Origin: Eutrigla gurnardus
Lineage: Eukaryota; Chordata; Actinopteri; Perciformes; Triglidae
Assembly (NCBI GenBank): GCA_963514095.1
Contig: OY741265.1
Span: forward strand, 942,026-1,006,025
DNA length: 64,000 nt
Reading direction: 5' to 3'
Notes under the pieces: generated by a model
What the model was told of the DNA's origin: nothing
Database searches by the model: none
The model's input: only the letters and a program-made list of their open reading frames with translations
Shown here: in pieces, positions 42,801 to 52,554 of the stretch
Layout of the letters: each line of letters begins with the position of its first letter
Numbering within the stretch: the first letter of the stretch is position 1
Translations under genes and position numbers: made by a program

Positions 42801-45800
42801 ACTGAGGTCTGACTGAGGAGGTCTGACTGGTGGTCTGACTGAGGAGGTCTGACTGAGGTCTGACTGAGGTCTGACTGGTGGTCTGACTGGTGGTCTGACT
42901 GAGGAGGTCTGACTGGAGGTCTGACTGGGGAGGTCTGACTGGAGGTCTGACTGGGGAGGTCTGACTGGGGAGGTCTGACTGGGGAGGTCTGACTGAGGAG
43001 GTCTGACTGGGGAGGTCTGACTGGGGAGGTCTGACTGAGGAGGTCTGACTGGGGAGGTCTGACTGGGGAGGTCTGACTGAGGAGGTCTGACTGAGGAGGT
43101 CTGACTGGAGGTCTGACTGGGGAGGTCTGACTGAGGAGGTCTGACTGAGGAGGTCTGACTGGAGGTCTGACTGAGGCGGTCTGACTGAGGAGGTCTGACT
43201 GGGGAGGTCTGACTGAGGAGGTCTGACTGGAGGTCTGACTGAGGAGGTCTGACTGGGGAGGTCTGACTGAGGAGGTCTGACTGGAGGTCTGACTGGGGAG
43301 GTCTGACTGAGGAGGTCTGACTGGAGGTCTGACTGGGGAGGTCTGACTGAGGAGGTCTGACTGGAGGTCTGACTGGGGAGGTCTGACTGAGGAGGTCTGA
43401 CTGAGGAGGTCTGACTGGTGGTCTGACTGGGGAGGTCTGACTGAGGAGGTCTGACTGGTGGTCTGACTGAGGAGGTCTGACTGAGGAGGTCTGACTGAGG
43501 AGGTCTGACTGGAGGTCTGACTGGGGAGGTCTGACTGAGGAGGTCTGACTGAGGAGGTCCGACTGAGGAGGTCTGACTGGTGGTCTGACTGGGGAGGTCT
43601 GACTGAGGAGGTCTGACTGGAGGTCTGACTGAGGCGGTCTGACTGAGGAGGTCTGACTGGAGGTCTGACTGAGGAGGTCTGACTGAGGAGGTCTGACTGG
43701 TGGTCTGACTGGGGAGGTCTGACTGAGGAGGTCTGACTGGAGGTCTGACCGGAGGTCCTGCTCACCTCCTGCCAGTCTGGGGAAGGTCTTGTAGGAGTCC
43801 AGGTTCTGGGCCACCTGCTTCCAAAGACGCTTGAATGTCCTAAAACAAAAACAAAAACAAATTATTTGTGTTTTATTATGAATATGATGTGAGGTTCAGT
43901 AGAAATGTCCTTCATAAGGAGACTTTTACTTTGAGTATATTTCAGTACTTTTCCAGTTTTAGTAAAGAGTAAAGAAGTAGAATGAGTACTTCTACTGTAC
44001 AGAATTATGTTTTGAGGATTACTTTGGTATTCCTACAGTATTTAGTTTGCTAAATACTTTGTGCTTCTGAGATTCAGGAAGGAACCAAACCATCAGCAGC
44101 ACAAGCTCTCTTTGATAACATCGAATAGAAAACCGGATATTTAAGTGAGACTGCAGCTACGAGTTCCCAGCATGCTCTATAAACGTCCTTACGGGACGCT
44201 GCCGGTGAAGTTGATGCCCGCCAGGTGCTCGGAGGAGGTGATGGCGTCCCCGAAGACCGGACCATCGGCTGGTAGGAACTGGATGATGTTGGGGGGGAGA
44301 CCGGACTCCCTCAGGACTTTGTAGACGGCGTAGCTGGCCGACATGGCGGTGTCGCTGGGCTTCCACAGCACCACGTTACCCTGGAAACACAAAGGTAGAC
44401 CTCCAGTCCAGGACCCAGAACTGATACAGGAGGTTCAGCAGCTCTGTGGCTACAAAGATGCTACAAGCTGCTTCCCAACTCAGCATCAGCATCGATCGGA
44501 CGCAGCTAGAGCGAGGGAGGATGGGCTCCTCCTGACCTGAATGGAACGCACCCCGTCTCTCACCAACGCTGCTGTACACAGACGACACTCACCATCAGAG
44601 CCGGCGTACCTGCCAGGTTTCCTCCAATAGCAGTGAAGTTGAAAGGGGCCACGGCGGCTACAAAGCCCTGAGGTGAGACAGGGAGACAGACAGGTGGAAA
44701 GACAGACGGGTAAATGAGACCGCACACTCCAGGTCCTGACCTGAACCTGTAGCCGAACACTTAGCCATGCTGCGCTCACCTCCAGGCCGCGGTACAACAT
44801 GGTGTTGGTGCTCCCCTCGGCGTCCAGCGGCTGCTGCTGCTCCAGCTCCACGCCATGTTTGGCATTAAACCTGAAGAAGTCGATGAGCTCGGCGGCGGCG
44901 TCGATCTCCGCCTGGACCACGGTCTTTCCCTGCAGGATGCAGACAGACCGGCTCACTTTCTCTCCCTACAGCGGCCCTAACACACCGTCGTACAAGCAGC
45001 TATCTCCATGTAATCAAGCACAAACGCTGCGATTAAACAAACAAACCCAACAACATGCCGACCAACCAGAAACACTGTGGTCAGCTGAGCGGGGTCTTCT
45101 GTACCTGGCCGATCATGGTCTTGGCGAGGATCTCTGCTCTCTTGGGTCCGCTGATGAGGTCGGCGGCCTTGAAGAGAACCTGGGCGCGGTCCTGGACCGG
45201 CTTCAGGTCCCACTCTCTCCTCGCTGCTAGCGACGCCGCAATAGCTTTGTTGATTAGCTCCTGGAACATTCCAGCAAAAACAAGGAGTTGGTTAAATGAG
45301 TCAGCTTTATTTCTACAGCCTGTTTTCAAAAACGACGTGGATTCAAGCGGACGTGGAGGGAAAACCTCGTCCTGACGAACATATAGGTCATCATAATTAA
45401 AAACACCGTTCCTGACACATCTACCGGCACCAAACAGGAAGGAAGTGGTTCAGCAGTAAACATGTGATTGACTAAAACTCAGACTGTTGGCTGATCTTCT
45501 ATTCTCAACTCTTCCTACAACAGTTTTATTTTCCAAACTGCAATCGTGCACACAAACTTAAAAAAGGTTCTCTGGACGAGCCGACTTCAGCTCGTCTACC
45601 AGAACTTCATCAAGTCCCAGTCTGGTTTCAGGGCACTGAATCTGTTCTGGGGATCAAAGATGATCAACAAGCTCAGTATTGATATTCAACCCCTATGCAG
45701 ACGACACTCGGCTCTATGTAGCCGATGATCCAGGGACCTGAACGAGGACTTCCTTCAACCGAGTCAGAACCCAACAGACGTCCTTGTGACTGGTCCAGCA

Positions 45801-47529
45801 GTCTCTCATTTTAAACACCTACATTTAGCAGAGCTGAACTCGTAAAGTCAGAAAGTAAGAATAAGAAATGAAAGCTCCACGTAAAGGTCTTTTTTGGAAC
45901 GTACCCTGTCAGCGTAGCAGAACTTTGCCACTTTGTGGGCGTGATTGAACGGCTTTGAAGAGAAACAAACAAAGTCAATGAGTTTACAAATAAGCTCAAC
46001 ATGACATGGCAGTTTTTTAAATCACAGCATTCTGTTCTAGCAGAGGAAATGTATCCGACTGATCCCATACAGTTCTTTATTTACGTGTTATTTTCACATA
46101 TTCTAACAATGTCAATACTTCTGGGCACTGGGCTCCACAAACGACTGGAAGTGTAGAGATGTGGTCTGACTGGGAGAAACTCAGAACCGGATTCACATGT
46201 GATGGTGTGAGTCCTCATAGAAACCATCTCACATAGTGAGACCACAAACTAGACGTTCAGAGGATGTTTGACTTCCTTACGTATTCTGTTCACAACGAAT
46301 GAAATAATGAATGCAGAAATCTCCAAATGTCAAACGTTTCAGACACCAGATGACTTGTCTTGGAGTTTTAAGATCTTAATGTGGTATTTGGGAGGATTTT
46401 TTGAAAATGTTTAATCAATCTAAGGGGTCACAACGGTCCAATTCTGCATCAAAGGGTATCATTTAATTGTTTTTTAAAAACCCATAATAAGTATGGGAAT
46501 GACCATCTCCTACTTCCATCATCATTTCTCAGCCGTTACACTCAAAACACACGTTTATTACAGATGTATGACTAGAGATGAAACGTCGGAGGGCATTGAG
46601 GGTATTTGGTGGTTAATGACATTATTGTCCAACAGTCAATATTAAGTGTTTGAGTTGTGATGTCATCAGTGTTGACTTACTGATAGCTGGTATCTGATGT
46701 CGCTGGTCCACACATGCTCGTCCCCGACCACACAGGGGATCTCCTCCGTGGTCCCCTTCAGACCGGCCAGCGCCTGCAGGGGAACAGGACCAGCTGTTAC
46801 AGGACTGTGGGGGGGCGGGGGGGGGGGGGGGGGGGGGGTACCAGCTGTTACAGGACTGTGGGGGGGCAGGGGGGGGGTACCAGCTGTTACAGGACTGTGG
46901 GGGGGGGTGAACCAGCTGTTACAGGACTGTGGGGGGGGGGGGGGGGGGGGGGGGGGTACCAGCTGTTACAGGACTGTGGGGGGGGCAGGGGAACAGGACC
47001 AGCTGTTACAGGACTGTGGGGGGGCGGGGGGGGGGGGGGTACCAGCTGTTACAGGACTGTGGGGGGGGCAGGGGGGGGTACCAGCTGTTACAGGACTGTG
47101 GGGGGGGGGGGGGGTACCAGCTGTTACAGGACTGTGGGGGGGTGAACCAGCTGTTACAGGACTGTGGGGGGGGGGGGGGACCAGATGTTACAGGACTTTG
47201 GGGGGGGGGGGGGGGGGGGGTGGAACCAGCTGTTACAGGACTGTGGGGGGGGGGTGGAACCAGCTGTTACAGGACTGTGGGGGGGCGGGGGAGGGGGGGG
47301 TACCAGCTGTTACAGGACTGTGGGGGGGGGGGGGGGGGACCAGCTGTTACAGGACTTAGGGGGGGGGGGGGGGGGGGTGGAACCAGCTGTTACAGGACTG
47401 TGGGGGGGGGGGGGGGGGGGGCACGCAGGTTTTACCTTCAGCAGATCTTTTCTTTCAGCGCTGCCCTCCAAGAAGCCGAGGATGGGCTCATTCTTCACCT
47501 CCACCGCCGCACGGGGGAACGTTCTGAAC

Positions 47530-47624
<95 letters not shown>

Positions 47625-48556
47625 TAGCAACACAGCACAGGTAGACTTTGACCTGAAGGGACCGTGAAAATCTGGGTCCTGAACTGGTTCCAGCCAGACC
47701 CTCTTTGAACTGGATCTGGTCTTCATCACAGGCAGACCGGTCCCAGGCTGGGGTGACAGGGTGAAACGTGAGACTTTGGCCGTGCTGGTTCAAACATTAA
47801 CTTTGAACATGAACATTCTGTTCATGTTCTTAATAACAGATTCAGATCCTGGCTTCCTTCATGTGATCATCAGAATCATAGAAACTGAATATGAGAGTTA
47901 TATTACAGGGCTCAACAATAAGGATTGCCCGACGTCCCGGGGCAAGTAAAACGCCACGTCGGGCAAGTAACTATGACAACCCGCTTGCCCGTTCGGGCAA
48001 GTGGAGGACTCGAAGCAAAAAAAAAAAAAAAAAAAAACGATCATCATCGATAAAGTTATGATGTTGCCCCCTCCCCTTGCCCTCGTTGGATAAGGCTTGT
48101 TGTAATGCTTGGCGTACTATTTGATTTTTTGGTCTTGGCCAATCAAAATCGAGATTGCGAAACTCCCGCTACTCCGCTACATAGCTCTGCTACCGCCAAC
48201 TACAATGCAGAACGTGTTGTAGGACGATGGCTGTCAGCAGGTCAGACAGCACGTCGGGTGTGAGGGGATTATTTATTTATTTATTTTTGTGCCAAAGTTT
48301 GAGAGGCCAAGATTAAAATATGGGATAAAACCGCAAAAAAAAAATACCAATGTTCCAACAATGTCAGAATTATTCATACATTGTAAATAAAGATCAAATA
48401 TAACAATTTACCTGAATCTTTGTCGTTATTTGATAACCACTAATAAAAAAAAACTATTTATATTTGGGGCCAGTGAAAATTGACTTCGGGCAAGTAGAAT
48501 TCAGACCCACTGGCCCGACCGGGCAAGTGGGAAAAAACCTTAGCGTTGAGCCCTGA

Positions 48557-48587
<31 letters not shown>

Positions 48588-50133
48588 CACATAAAAGAGT
48601 GTCGGTCTGAAGACATTCAGAGACTTCCTTTGTTGCTTCACTGGACTTTAGTCATTTTCTGATGAACAACTTGTTCTGGTTTTATCCAGTTTCATCACAG
48701 CAGGATCTCTCTCTCTCTCTCTCTCCTCCAGTCAAAACGTTCAGACTGAAGGTCACAGCTGGTTCATGAGAGAGAATAACAAACATCTGGGAGCTGAAGG
48801 AGTTTATTGTTACAGAAGTCACAGATAAACAGGGGAGTTCTGATTGTGAGAAGATAAAGAGTCAAGGTCACTGAACACACCTTACAGCTGTGGTAGTCCA
48901 GTCCTGTCAATCAGCAGGTAAGCCCCGCCCCCTAAAGCATCCCCTGCTTTCTGGTCTGGTGGACTCTAAATGGACCATAATGTACTAAATGAACATCACG
49001 CTGGATTGAAGAAGACTTGAAACTAGAGATTGAGACCATAAACTCATGTTTACAATGTTTACTGAGATAATACATCAAGAGAGAAGTAGGACCATTTTCT
49101 CATAGACTTCTATACAACCAGAGAGGAGTCGCCCCCTGGTGGCCAGCAGGGAGAAGTAGGACCATTTTCTCATAGACTTCTATACAACCAGAGAGGAGTC
49201 GCCCCCTGGTGGCCAGCAGAGAGAAGTAGGACCATTTTCTCATAGACTTCTATACAACCAGAGAGGAGTCGCCCCCTGGTGGCCAGCAGAGAGAAGTAGG
49301 ACCATTTTCTCATAGACTTCTATACAACCAGAGGAGTCGCCCCCTGGTGGCCAGCAGAGAGAAGTAGGACCATTTTCTCATAGACTTCTATACAACCAGA
49401 GAGGAGTCGCCCCCTGGTGGCCAGCAGAGAGAAGTAGGACCATTTTCTCATAGACTTCTATACAACCAGAGGAGTCGCCCCCTGGTGGCCAGCAGAGAGA
49501 AGTAGGACCATTTTCTCATAGACTTCTATACAACCAGAGGAGTCGCCCCCTGGTGGCCAGCAGAGAGAAGTAGGACCATTTTCTCATAGACTTCTATACA
49601 ACCAGAGAGGAGTCGCCCCCTGGTGGCCAGCAGAGAGAAGTAGGACCATTTTCTTATAGACTTCTATACAACCAGAGAGGAGTCGCCCCCTGGTGGCCAG
49701 CAGAGAGAAGTAGGACCATTTTCTTATAGACTTCTATACAACCAGAGAGGAGTCGCCCCCTGGTGGCCAGCAGAGAGAAGTAGGACCATTTTCTTATAGA
49801 CTTCTATACAACCAGAGAGGAGTCAGAAGATCAGCTGGTATCACACTGAGGAAGAGGAGCAGAGGAAGGAGCTACTTCAACCTTTCATATTATTACATAC
49901 TGCGTGAAGCAAATTAACAGCGTGGTTACTCGTGCGTGGTTACTCGTCACGTCACGTTACGTCACGTCACGTCACGTCACGTCACGCCCCGTCCTACCAC
50001 AGATCACAACATGTCTCGGTTAGCATTAGCTGCTGGCTGACATCTGGTGTAGGTGAAGGCGTCTCGTGCCAGGAGCTCGCGCTCGTACTCACCCCCTCCA
50101 TGCTTGGCTCGCCGCCGCCCTCACGCGCAGCAT
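36776..50133 (-). CDS. aldh4a1: Delta-1-pyrroline-5-carboxylate dehydrogenase, mitochondrial (ALDH4A1), complete
   Basis: ALDH4A1 oxidises glutamate gamma-semialdehyde/P5C to glutamate with NAD in the mitochondrial matrix, the last step of proline breakdown. Fifteen exons join in frame to 556 residues plus stop (human 563). The N-terminus MLRVRAAASQAWRGGFRTFP is rich in Arg and Ala and lacks acidic residues, as expected for a mitochondrial presequence. The ALDH fold is clear: NFTAIGGNLAG, the general-base Glu at residue 307 in LAGECGGKN (split between exons 9 and 10), and the catalytic Cys at 341 in YGGQKCSACSR, which fits human Cys348 given the seven-residue length difference. The end is DWSYSYMG then TGA at 36776-36778. 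Start: first ATG in a CpG-rich promoter context, with a leader-like sequence behind it. Introns 1, 2, 9, 13 and 14 carry minisatellites; intron 1 carries the CTCF-motif array. I see no inactivating change. Confidence 0.97.
36915..37818 (+). repeat. 12-bp minisatellite (AGAGGACTAGGT), aldh4a1 intron 14
   Basis: About 75 units. On the sense strand it is TCCTCTACCTAG, pyrimidine-rich with a TAG per unit. The GRGLGRGL and LVLYLVLY frames are repeat-derived. Confidence 0.97.
37918..38036 (-). CDS. aldh4a1: aldh4a1 coding exon 14
   Basis: Encodes KVIEEAARALRNAAGNYYVN through VVAQQPFGGARAS. The QQPFGG motif typical of ALDHs is present. Acceptor TTGTAG, donor GTAAGA, phase 1. Confidence 0.96.
38284..39256. 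mobile_element. DNA transposon-like element, 973 bp, aldh4a1 intron 13
   Basis: Ends CCCGTTCCAGAAAGCAGG and the inverse CCTGCTTTCTGGAACGGG. Similar ends are common in fish and are usually put with Harbinger-type elements. An inner piece is tRNA-like. No transposase is visible. Confidence 0.75.
38570..38636 (+). other. tRNA-like sequence (probably SINE head)
   Basis: TGTGGTGTAACGGTTAG resembles an A box, and ACGGGTTCAACTCCCGT forms a perfect T arm. The acceptor stem does not pair and the anticodon stem has a mismatch (loop CTACGGT), so it is no working tRNA gene. Confidence 0.6.
39262..39490 (+). repeat. ~68-bp tandem repeat, three units, next to exon 13 donor
   Basis: Units hold GTGAGGTGAACATGTCTCTC and AAACCCAGGTCCAGGTCC. 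It ends about 15 bp from the exon 13 donor of aldh4a1. Confidence 0.93.
39507..39628 (-). CDS. aldh4a1: aldh4a1 coding exon 13
   Basis: Encodes EIFGPVLSVYVYPENDYKEV through ALTGAVFAQD. The ALDH-typical EIFGPVL is intact. Donor GTGAGA, phase 2. Confidence 0.96.
39987..40000 (-). promoter_or_regulatory. Single CTCF-like motif in aldh4a1 intron 12
   Basis: GCCACCAGGGGGCA on the minus strand, not part of an array. Confidence 0.4.
40091..40243 (-). CDS. aldh4a1: aldh4a1 coding exon 12
   Basis: Encodes SFARIKTWLDRAKSSSTLKV through TIIQTSDPQDAIMNE. Acceptor CCGAAG, donor GTACGA. Confidence 0.95.
40333..40380 (-). CDS. aldh4a1: aldh4a1 coding exon 11
   Basis: Encodes PVEDFSTFLSAVIDDK. Acceptor CTGCAG, donor GTGGAG. 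Confidence 0.94.
40638..40834 (-). CDS. aldh4a1: aldh4a1 coding exon 10 (catalytic Glu and Cys)
   Basis: Encodes ECGGKNFHFVHKSAEVESVV through EYGGQKCSACSRMYVP to QLKVGD. It completes the catalytic Glu codon and holds the catalytic Cys. Acceptor TTTCAG, donor GTGAGT, phase 0. Confidence 0.97.
40891..43755 (+). repeat. 2.9-kb minisatellite (AGGTCTGACTG), aldh4a1 intron 9
   Basis: More than 200 units of 11, 12 or 14 bp (GAGGTCTGACT, GGAGGTCTGACT, GAGGAGGTCTGACT). It fills the intron between exons 9 and 10 nearly from edge to edge. The sense strand has no stop in the frame of exon 9 for the length of the array. Confidence 0.98.
43766..43839 (-). CDS. aldh4a1: aldh4a1 coding exon 9
   Basis: Encodes TFKRLWKQVAQNLDSYKTFP RLAG. 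Acceptor TTTTAG, donor GTGAGC, phase 1. The 2.9-kb minisatellite of intron 9 starts about 10 bp after the donor. Confidence 0.95.
44193..44380 (-). CDS. aldh4a1: aldh4a1 coding exon 8
   Basis: Encodes GNVVLWKPSDTAMSASYAVY through EHLAGINFTGSV. Donor GTAAGG, phase 2. Confidence 0.96.
44593..44667 (-). CDS. aldh4a1: aldh4a1 coding exon 7
   Basis: Encodes GFVAAVAPFNFTAIGGNLAG TPALM, part of the cofactor-binding region. Acceptor CCTCAG, donor GTGAGT. Confidence 0.96.
44780..44929 (-). CDS. aldh4a1: aldh4a1 coding exon 6
   Basis: Encodes GKTVVQAEIDAAAELIDFFR through NTMLYRGLE. Acceptor CTGCAG, donor GTGAGC. Confidence 0.95.
45105..45260 (-). CDS. aldh4a1: aldh4a1 coding exon 5
   Basis: Encodes ELINKAIAASLAARREWDLK through RAEILAKTMIGQ. 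Acceptor TTCCAG, donor GTACAG. Confidence 0.95.
45580..45735 (+). mobile_element. Degenerate LINE reverse-transcriptase fragment
   Basis: Pieces SQSGFRALN and, in another frame, YADDTRLYVA hold the RT motif YADD. Short and frameshifted. Confidence 0.65.
45905..45952 (-). CDS. aldh4a1: aldh4a1 coding exon 4
   Basis: Encodes the 16 residues PFNHAHKVAKFCYADR. Acceptor TCAAAG, donor GTACGT. Confidence 0.92.
45953..46680. other. aldh4a1 intron 3, nothing recognised
   Basis: No repeat family or gene was seen. Confidence 0.45.
46681..46773 (-). CDS. aldh4a1: aldh4a1 coding exon 3
   Basis: Encodes ALAGLKGTTEEIPCVVGDEH VWTSDIRYQLS. Acceptor CTGCAG, donor GTAAGT, phase 0. Confidence 0.94.
46785..47421 (+). 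repeat. G-run minisatellite (CCAGCTGTTACAGGACTGTG + G7-21), aldh4a1 intron 2
   Basis: About 17 units of a near-constant 20-mer joined by poly-G runs of changing length on the plus (template) strand. Confidence 0.96.
47436..47529 (-). CDS. aldh4a1: aldh4a1 coding exon 2
   Basis: Encodes GFRTFPRAAVEVKNEPILGF LEGSAERKDLLK. The acceptor is GTGTGTAG with a (TG)n run in place of a pyrimidine tract. Donor GTAAAA. Confidence 0.92.
47533..47618 (+). repeat. CA repeat abutting aldh4a1 exon 2 acceptor
   Basis: About 43 CA dinucleotides; on the sense strand (TG)n ends directly in the TAG acceptor. Confidence 0.97.
47906..48555. mobile_element. hAT/Charlie-like nonautonomous element, 650 bp
   Basis: Ends CAGGGCTCAACAATAAGG and, inverted, CAGGGCTCAACGCTAAGG. 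The inner GCCCGACCGGGCAAGTGG type sequence repeats near both ends. Flanks are AT-rich and similar, but no clean 8-bp duplication is visible. Confidence 0.8.
49083..49825 (-). repeat. 10-copy ~68-bp array carrying reverse CTCF-like motifs, aldh4a1 intron 1
   Basis: Same unit as the array at 33.7-35.7 kb but inverted: GTCGCCCCCTGGTGG on the plus strand in all ten copies. Three units have lost GAGA before GGAGTC. The tail shared with the other array precedes it at 49050-49080. Confidence 0.97.
50093..50133 (-). CDS. aldh4a1: aldh4a1 coding exon 1
   Basis: Encodes MLRVRAAASQAWR, the start of the mitochondrial leader. Donor GTGAGT, phase 2. Confidence 0.9.
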
Positions 50134-50295
50134 GTTGTCTTTGACAGGTGGAGGAAACGGAGCGGACGCGGCCTCGGACACACCTGAGCACGGATCGAAC
50201 TCTGGGCAGATACGGGTCCGACGGAGACGTCTGGAGGAGGACTGACTACCCGAGTACGAATCCTGCGATGGCGGAGACGCGTCCGAGCTATCCCG

Positions 50296-50335
50296 CCTCT
50301 GATTGGCTAGTACGTTAGGGTAAGCCAATCAGAGG
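50296..50335. promoter_or_regulatory. aldh4a1: Inverted CCAAT pair in the aldh4a1 promoter
   Basis: CCTCTGATTGGCT and AGCCAATCAGAGG form a perfect inverted repeat with a 14-bp loop, 165-200 bp upstream of the ATG. Each arm carries an NF-Y-type CCAAT box. Confidence 0.6.
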
Positions 50336-51110
50336 TATAGTAGGGCGGGCCATGCCTCCTCCCACCGCTGAACCGTGCTAATGTCCCGGTAGTGTCGCTG
50401 GGGGGTTAAAATACCGGATTCACTGAGAACCGTGTATCAGTTTAACGGTGAATGTTCTCATGCGATCAAACCGACGGAGAGAAGCTCGTTTTCCCGGTGA
50501 ACACTGTTCTCTACCCCCCTCCGCATTCCGAAATGGAACGTTCCACAGGCGGGTCACGAGCAGCCAATCACCGAGCATTTTAAATATCCTCAGCCAATCA
50601 CAGGCCACATTCAGAGGTTCTATTTTAGAGCCGCTTGTTGAACTTTCGATCACGTCTCCGCGGCCTTCTTCACCTTCTTCTTCTTTACTTTCTGATTTTA
50701 ACAGAGAAAACAAATGCATTACCTTATCATTATGTTCTTTGTTATTTTATTACGTGCAGTAGGTCAACTATTAAGTCAAAGGTGTGTAATTTATATATTT
50801 AATATACCTTTTTTAATGTAACCGCTAATATCTTAGCTGGCTTGAAACTTTTTTCTTTTACCTGCATTATTAATATTATAATATTCTAATAATGATTATT
50901 ATTAGAATTTTAAAAAGTGTGTAATACTTCCATTAATTGCTGTAATTGTGTAATGACAGAGAATGACCACCAGATGGAGTGAAAGACATGTACATCTCTG
51001 GAGGTTCTTCAAGCCGGTTTGTTTCCTTCTAGTTCAGAGACCAGCAGTGTTTCCTCACACTGGAAGAAAATACAGTGTGAGCATCATGTTCCAAACTTTT
51101 CATTTCATTT
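50336..51110. other. Upstream region of aldh4a1, no gene seen
   Basis: Two further AGCCAATCA boxes lie near 50560-50605 within CpG-rich sequence; beyond that it is AT-rich with no exon seen. Confidence 0.45.
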
Positions 51111-51111
51111 C

Positions 51112-51113
<2 letters not shown>

Positions 51114-51168
<55 letters not shown>
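51114..51168 (+). repeat. GT microsatellite
   Basis: About 27 GT dinucleotides. Confidence 0.95.
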
Positions 51169-51169
<1 letters not shown>

Positions 51170-51257
51170 CCAGTCCAGATCCACTCTGATCCTCTGGAGC
51201 TTCTTCTTCTTCTGTGAGAATAGTCGGTAGCTGCGGTGCTGACCCTGCTGAGATCCT

Positions 51258-51273
51258 CCAGCAGGGGGCGCTG
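51258..51273 (+). promoter_or_regulatory. Single strong CTCF-like motif
   Basis: CCAGCAGGGGGCGCTG fits the CTCF consensus closely, forward orientation, outside any array and between aldh4a1 and the HES5 pair. Confidence 0.5.
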
Positions 51274-51963
51274 CTGGACTCGTTCCACTGCAGCCTTGTA
51301 GTGACCACCTGATGGTCTTGGCCAACAGCTGACGTGATGTTATAGGGGTCATCCGGGTCCACGTGAGTCCAGTTGGACTACAAAGAGGTTTTACACTTTC
51401 AAGAGTCTTCTTCCACTTACAAACAGACACAAGTTGATTTTCAGGTATTTATACTTTAAATATAGAAATCTCCATGTCTTATCAATAAGGACTCGTTCTC
51501 CAGCTGTTGCTCAGCAACAAGGCGTCATCGTGGATATCACCAATAAACCAGCTGATAATCGGCTGCAGCCATTTCCATCTGAGGAAGGAACCGGGAAGGA
51601 AGTGACCATATTTGGACTGTGGAAGAGCGACGGGTGGATCAGAGTGACACCTAGAACAGCAACCTTACTGGATCCATCTGTAAAATACAATATTATTACT
51701 ATGACAATAATAATATACACTTTGGTCGTTTTTCGTGATCCGAGCAGCAGCTGGACCGTTCACACCAAACTCCCGCCAAAATAAAAGCTCACAAAAGCAG
51801 ACCGGACTTGACATAAGCAGGTGAAAAAATGAGAATATACTTTAGTGAAACTGAGATTGCTTCTGTTAATACTACCAATACTGTTAATGCTACTACTACT
51901 ATACTACTACCAACACCAAATGCAGTTGGAACCCAAGGGCCTGAGCTGCACCAGATTTCTGCC

Positions 51964-52554
51964 TAAAGGCGAGTCCACACCGGAAGAACTGCCCGACTCG
52001 CGTCGGAAAATGAAGTCGGGCTACTTAATATGGCCGACTCGAACAACGACATGGGCGGTTCACACCTACAGAATTACAGCCGACGCCATACGTTCCGCGC
52101 TTGCGCGAGATGTAATGTCTCCAAAACAACAGGCGGCGCTAATCTGTATTGTGGGCCAAAAAACACGAAAACCTGAAGTAGCCGGTCCTCTCTAGACCAT
52201 AACACAGAGCACGCTGTCCTCACCAGTCACTGTTGTCAGCAGAGTGAGGTTGTAGACTGTAGTTTTGATTACTCTCTGAACGGAAAAATCGAAAATGTAA
52301 CCCGATTCCACTGGTTATCTGGTATGTTTACCATCGTCACTTCCGGGCTTCACTGATTCGCTAGTCAAGCTGCTAGCCTCCACCAATCAGAATGGTAAAA
52401 GAATGACCGACTCGAATGGCGGATTACACATTTGAATCGGCTGAAATGAACGCCGACGTGGGCCGATTCGAGCGACCACACCAAGGAGACTCATGTCACG
52501 AACGCCGACTCTCTCAAAGACGCCGATTTTCGGTCCGGTGTGGACCCGCCTTTA
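51964..52554. mobile_element. MITE-like element, 591 bp
   Basis: Ends TAAAGGCGAGTCCACACCGG and, inverted, TAAAGGCGGGTCCACACCGG. The inner CCGACTCG motif recurs on both sides. No coding capacity. Confidence 0.82.

Noticed and set aside
40862..43814. Open frames of 967 and 974 residues (SQTSVRPPQSD repeats)
   Set aside because: Product of the stop-free AGGTCTGACTG minisatellite in aldh4a1 intron 9. The only coding part is exon 9 at the right end of one frame.
50448..50762. 104-residue open frame upstream of aldh4a1 as a divergent gene
   Set aside because: No recognisable domain, and both strands are open because the promoter is CpG-rich.
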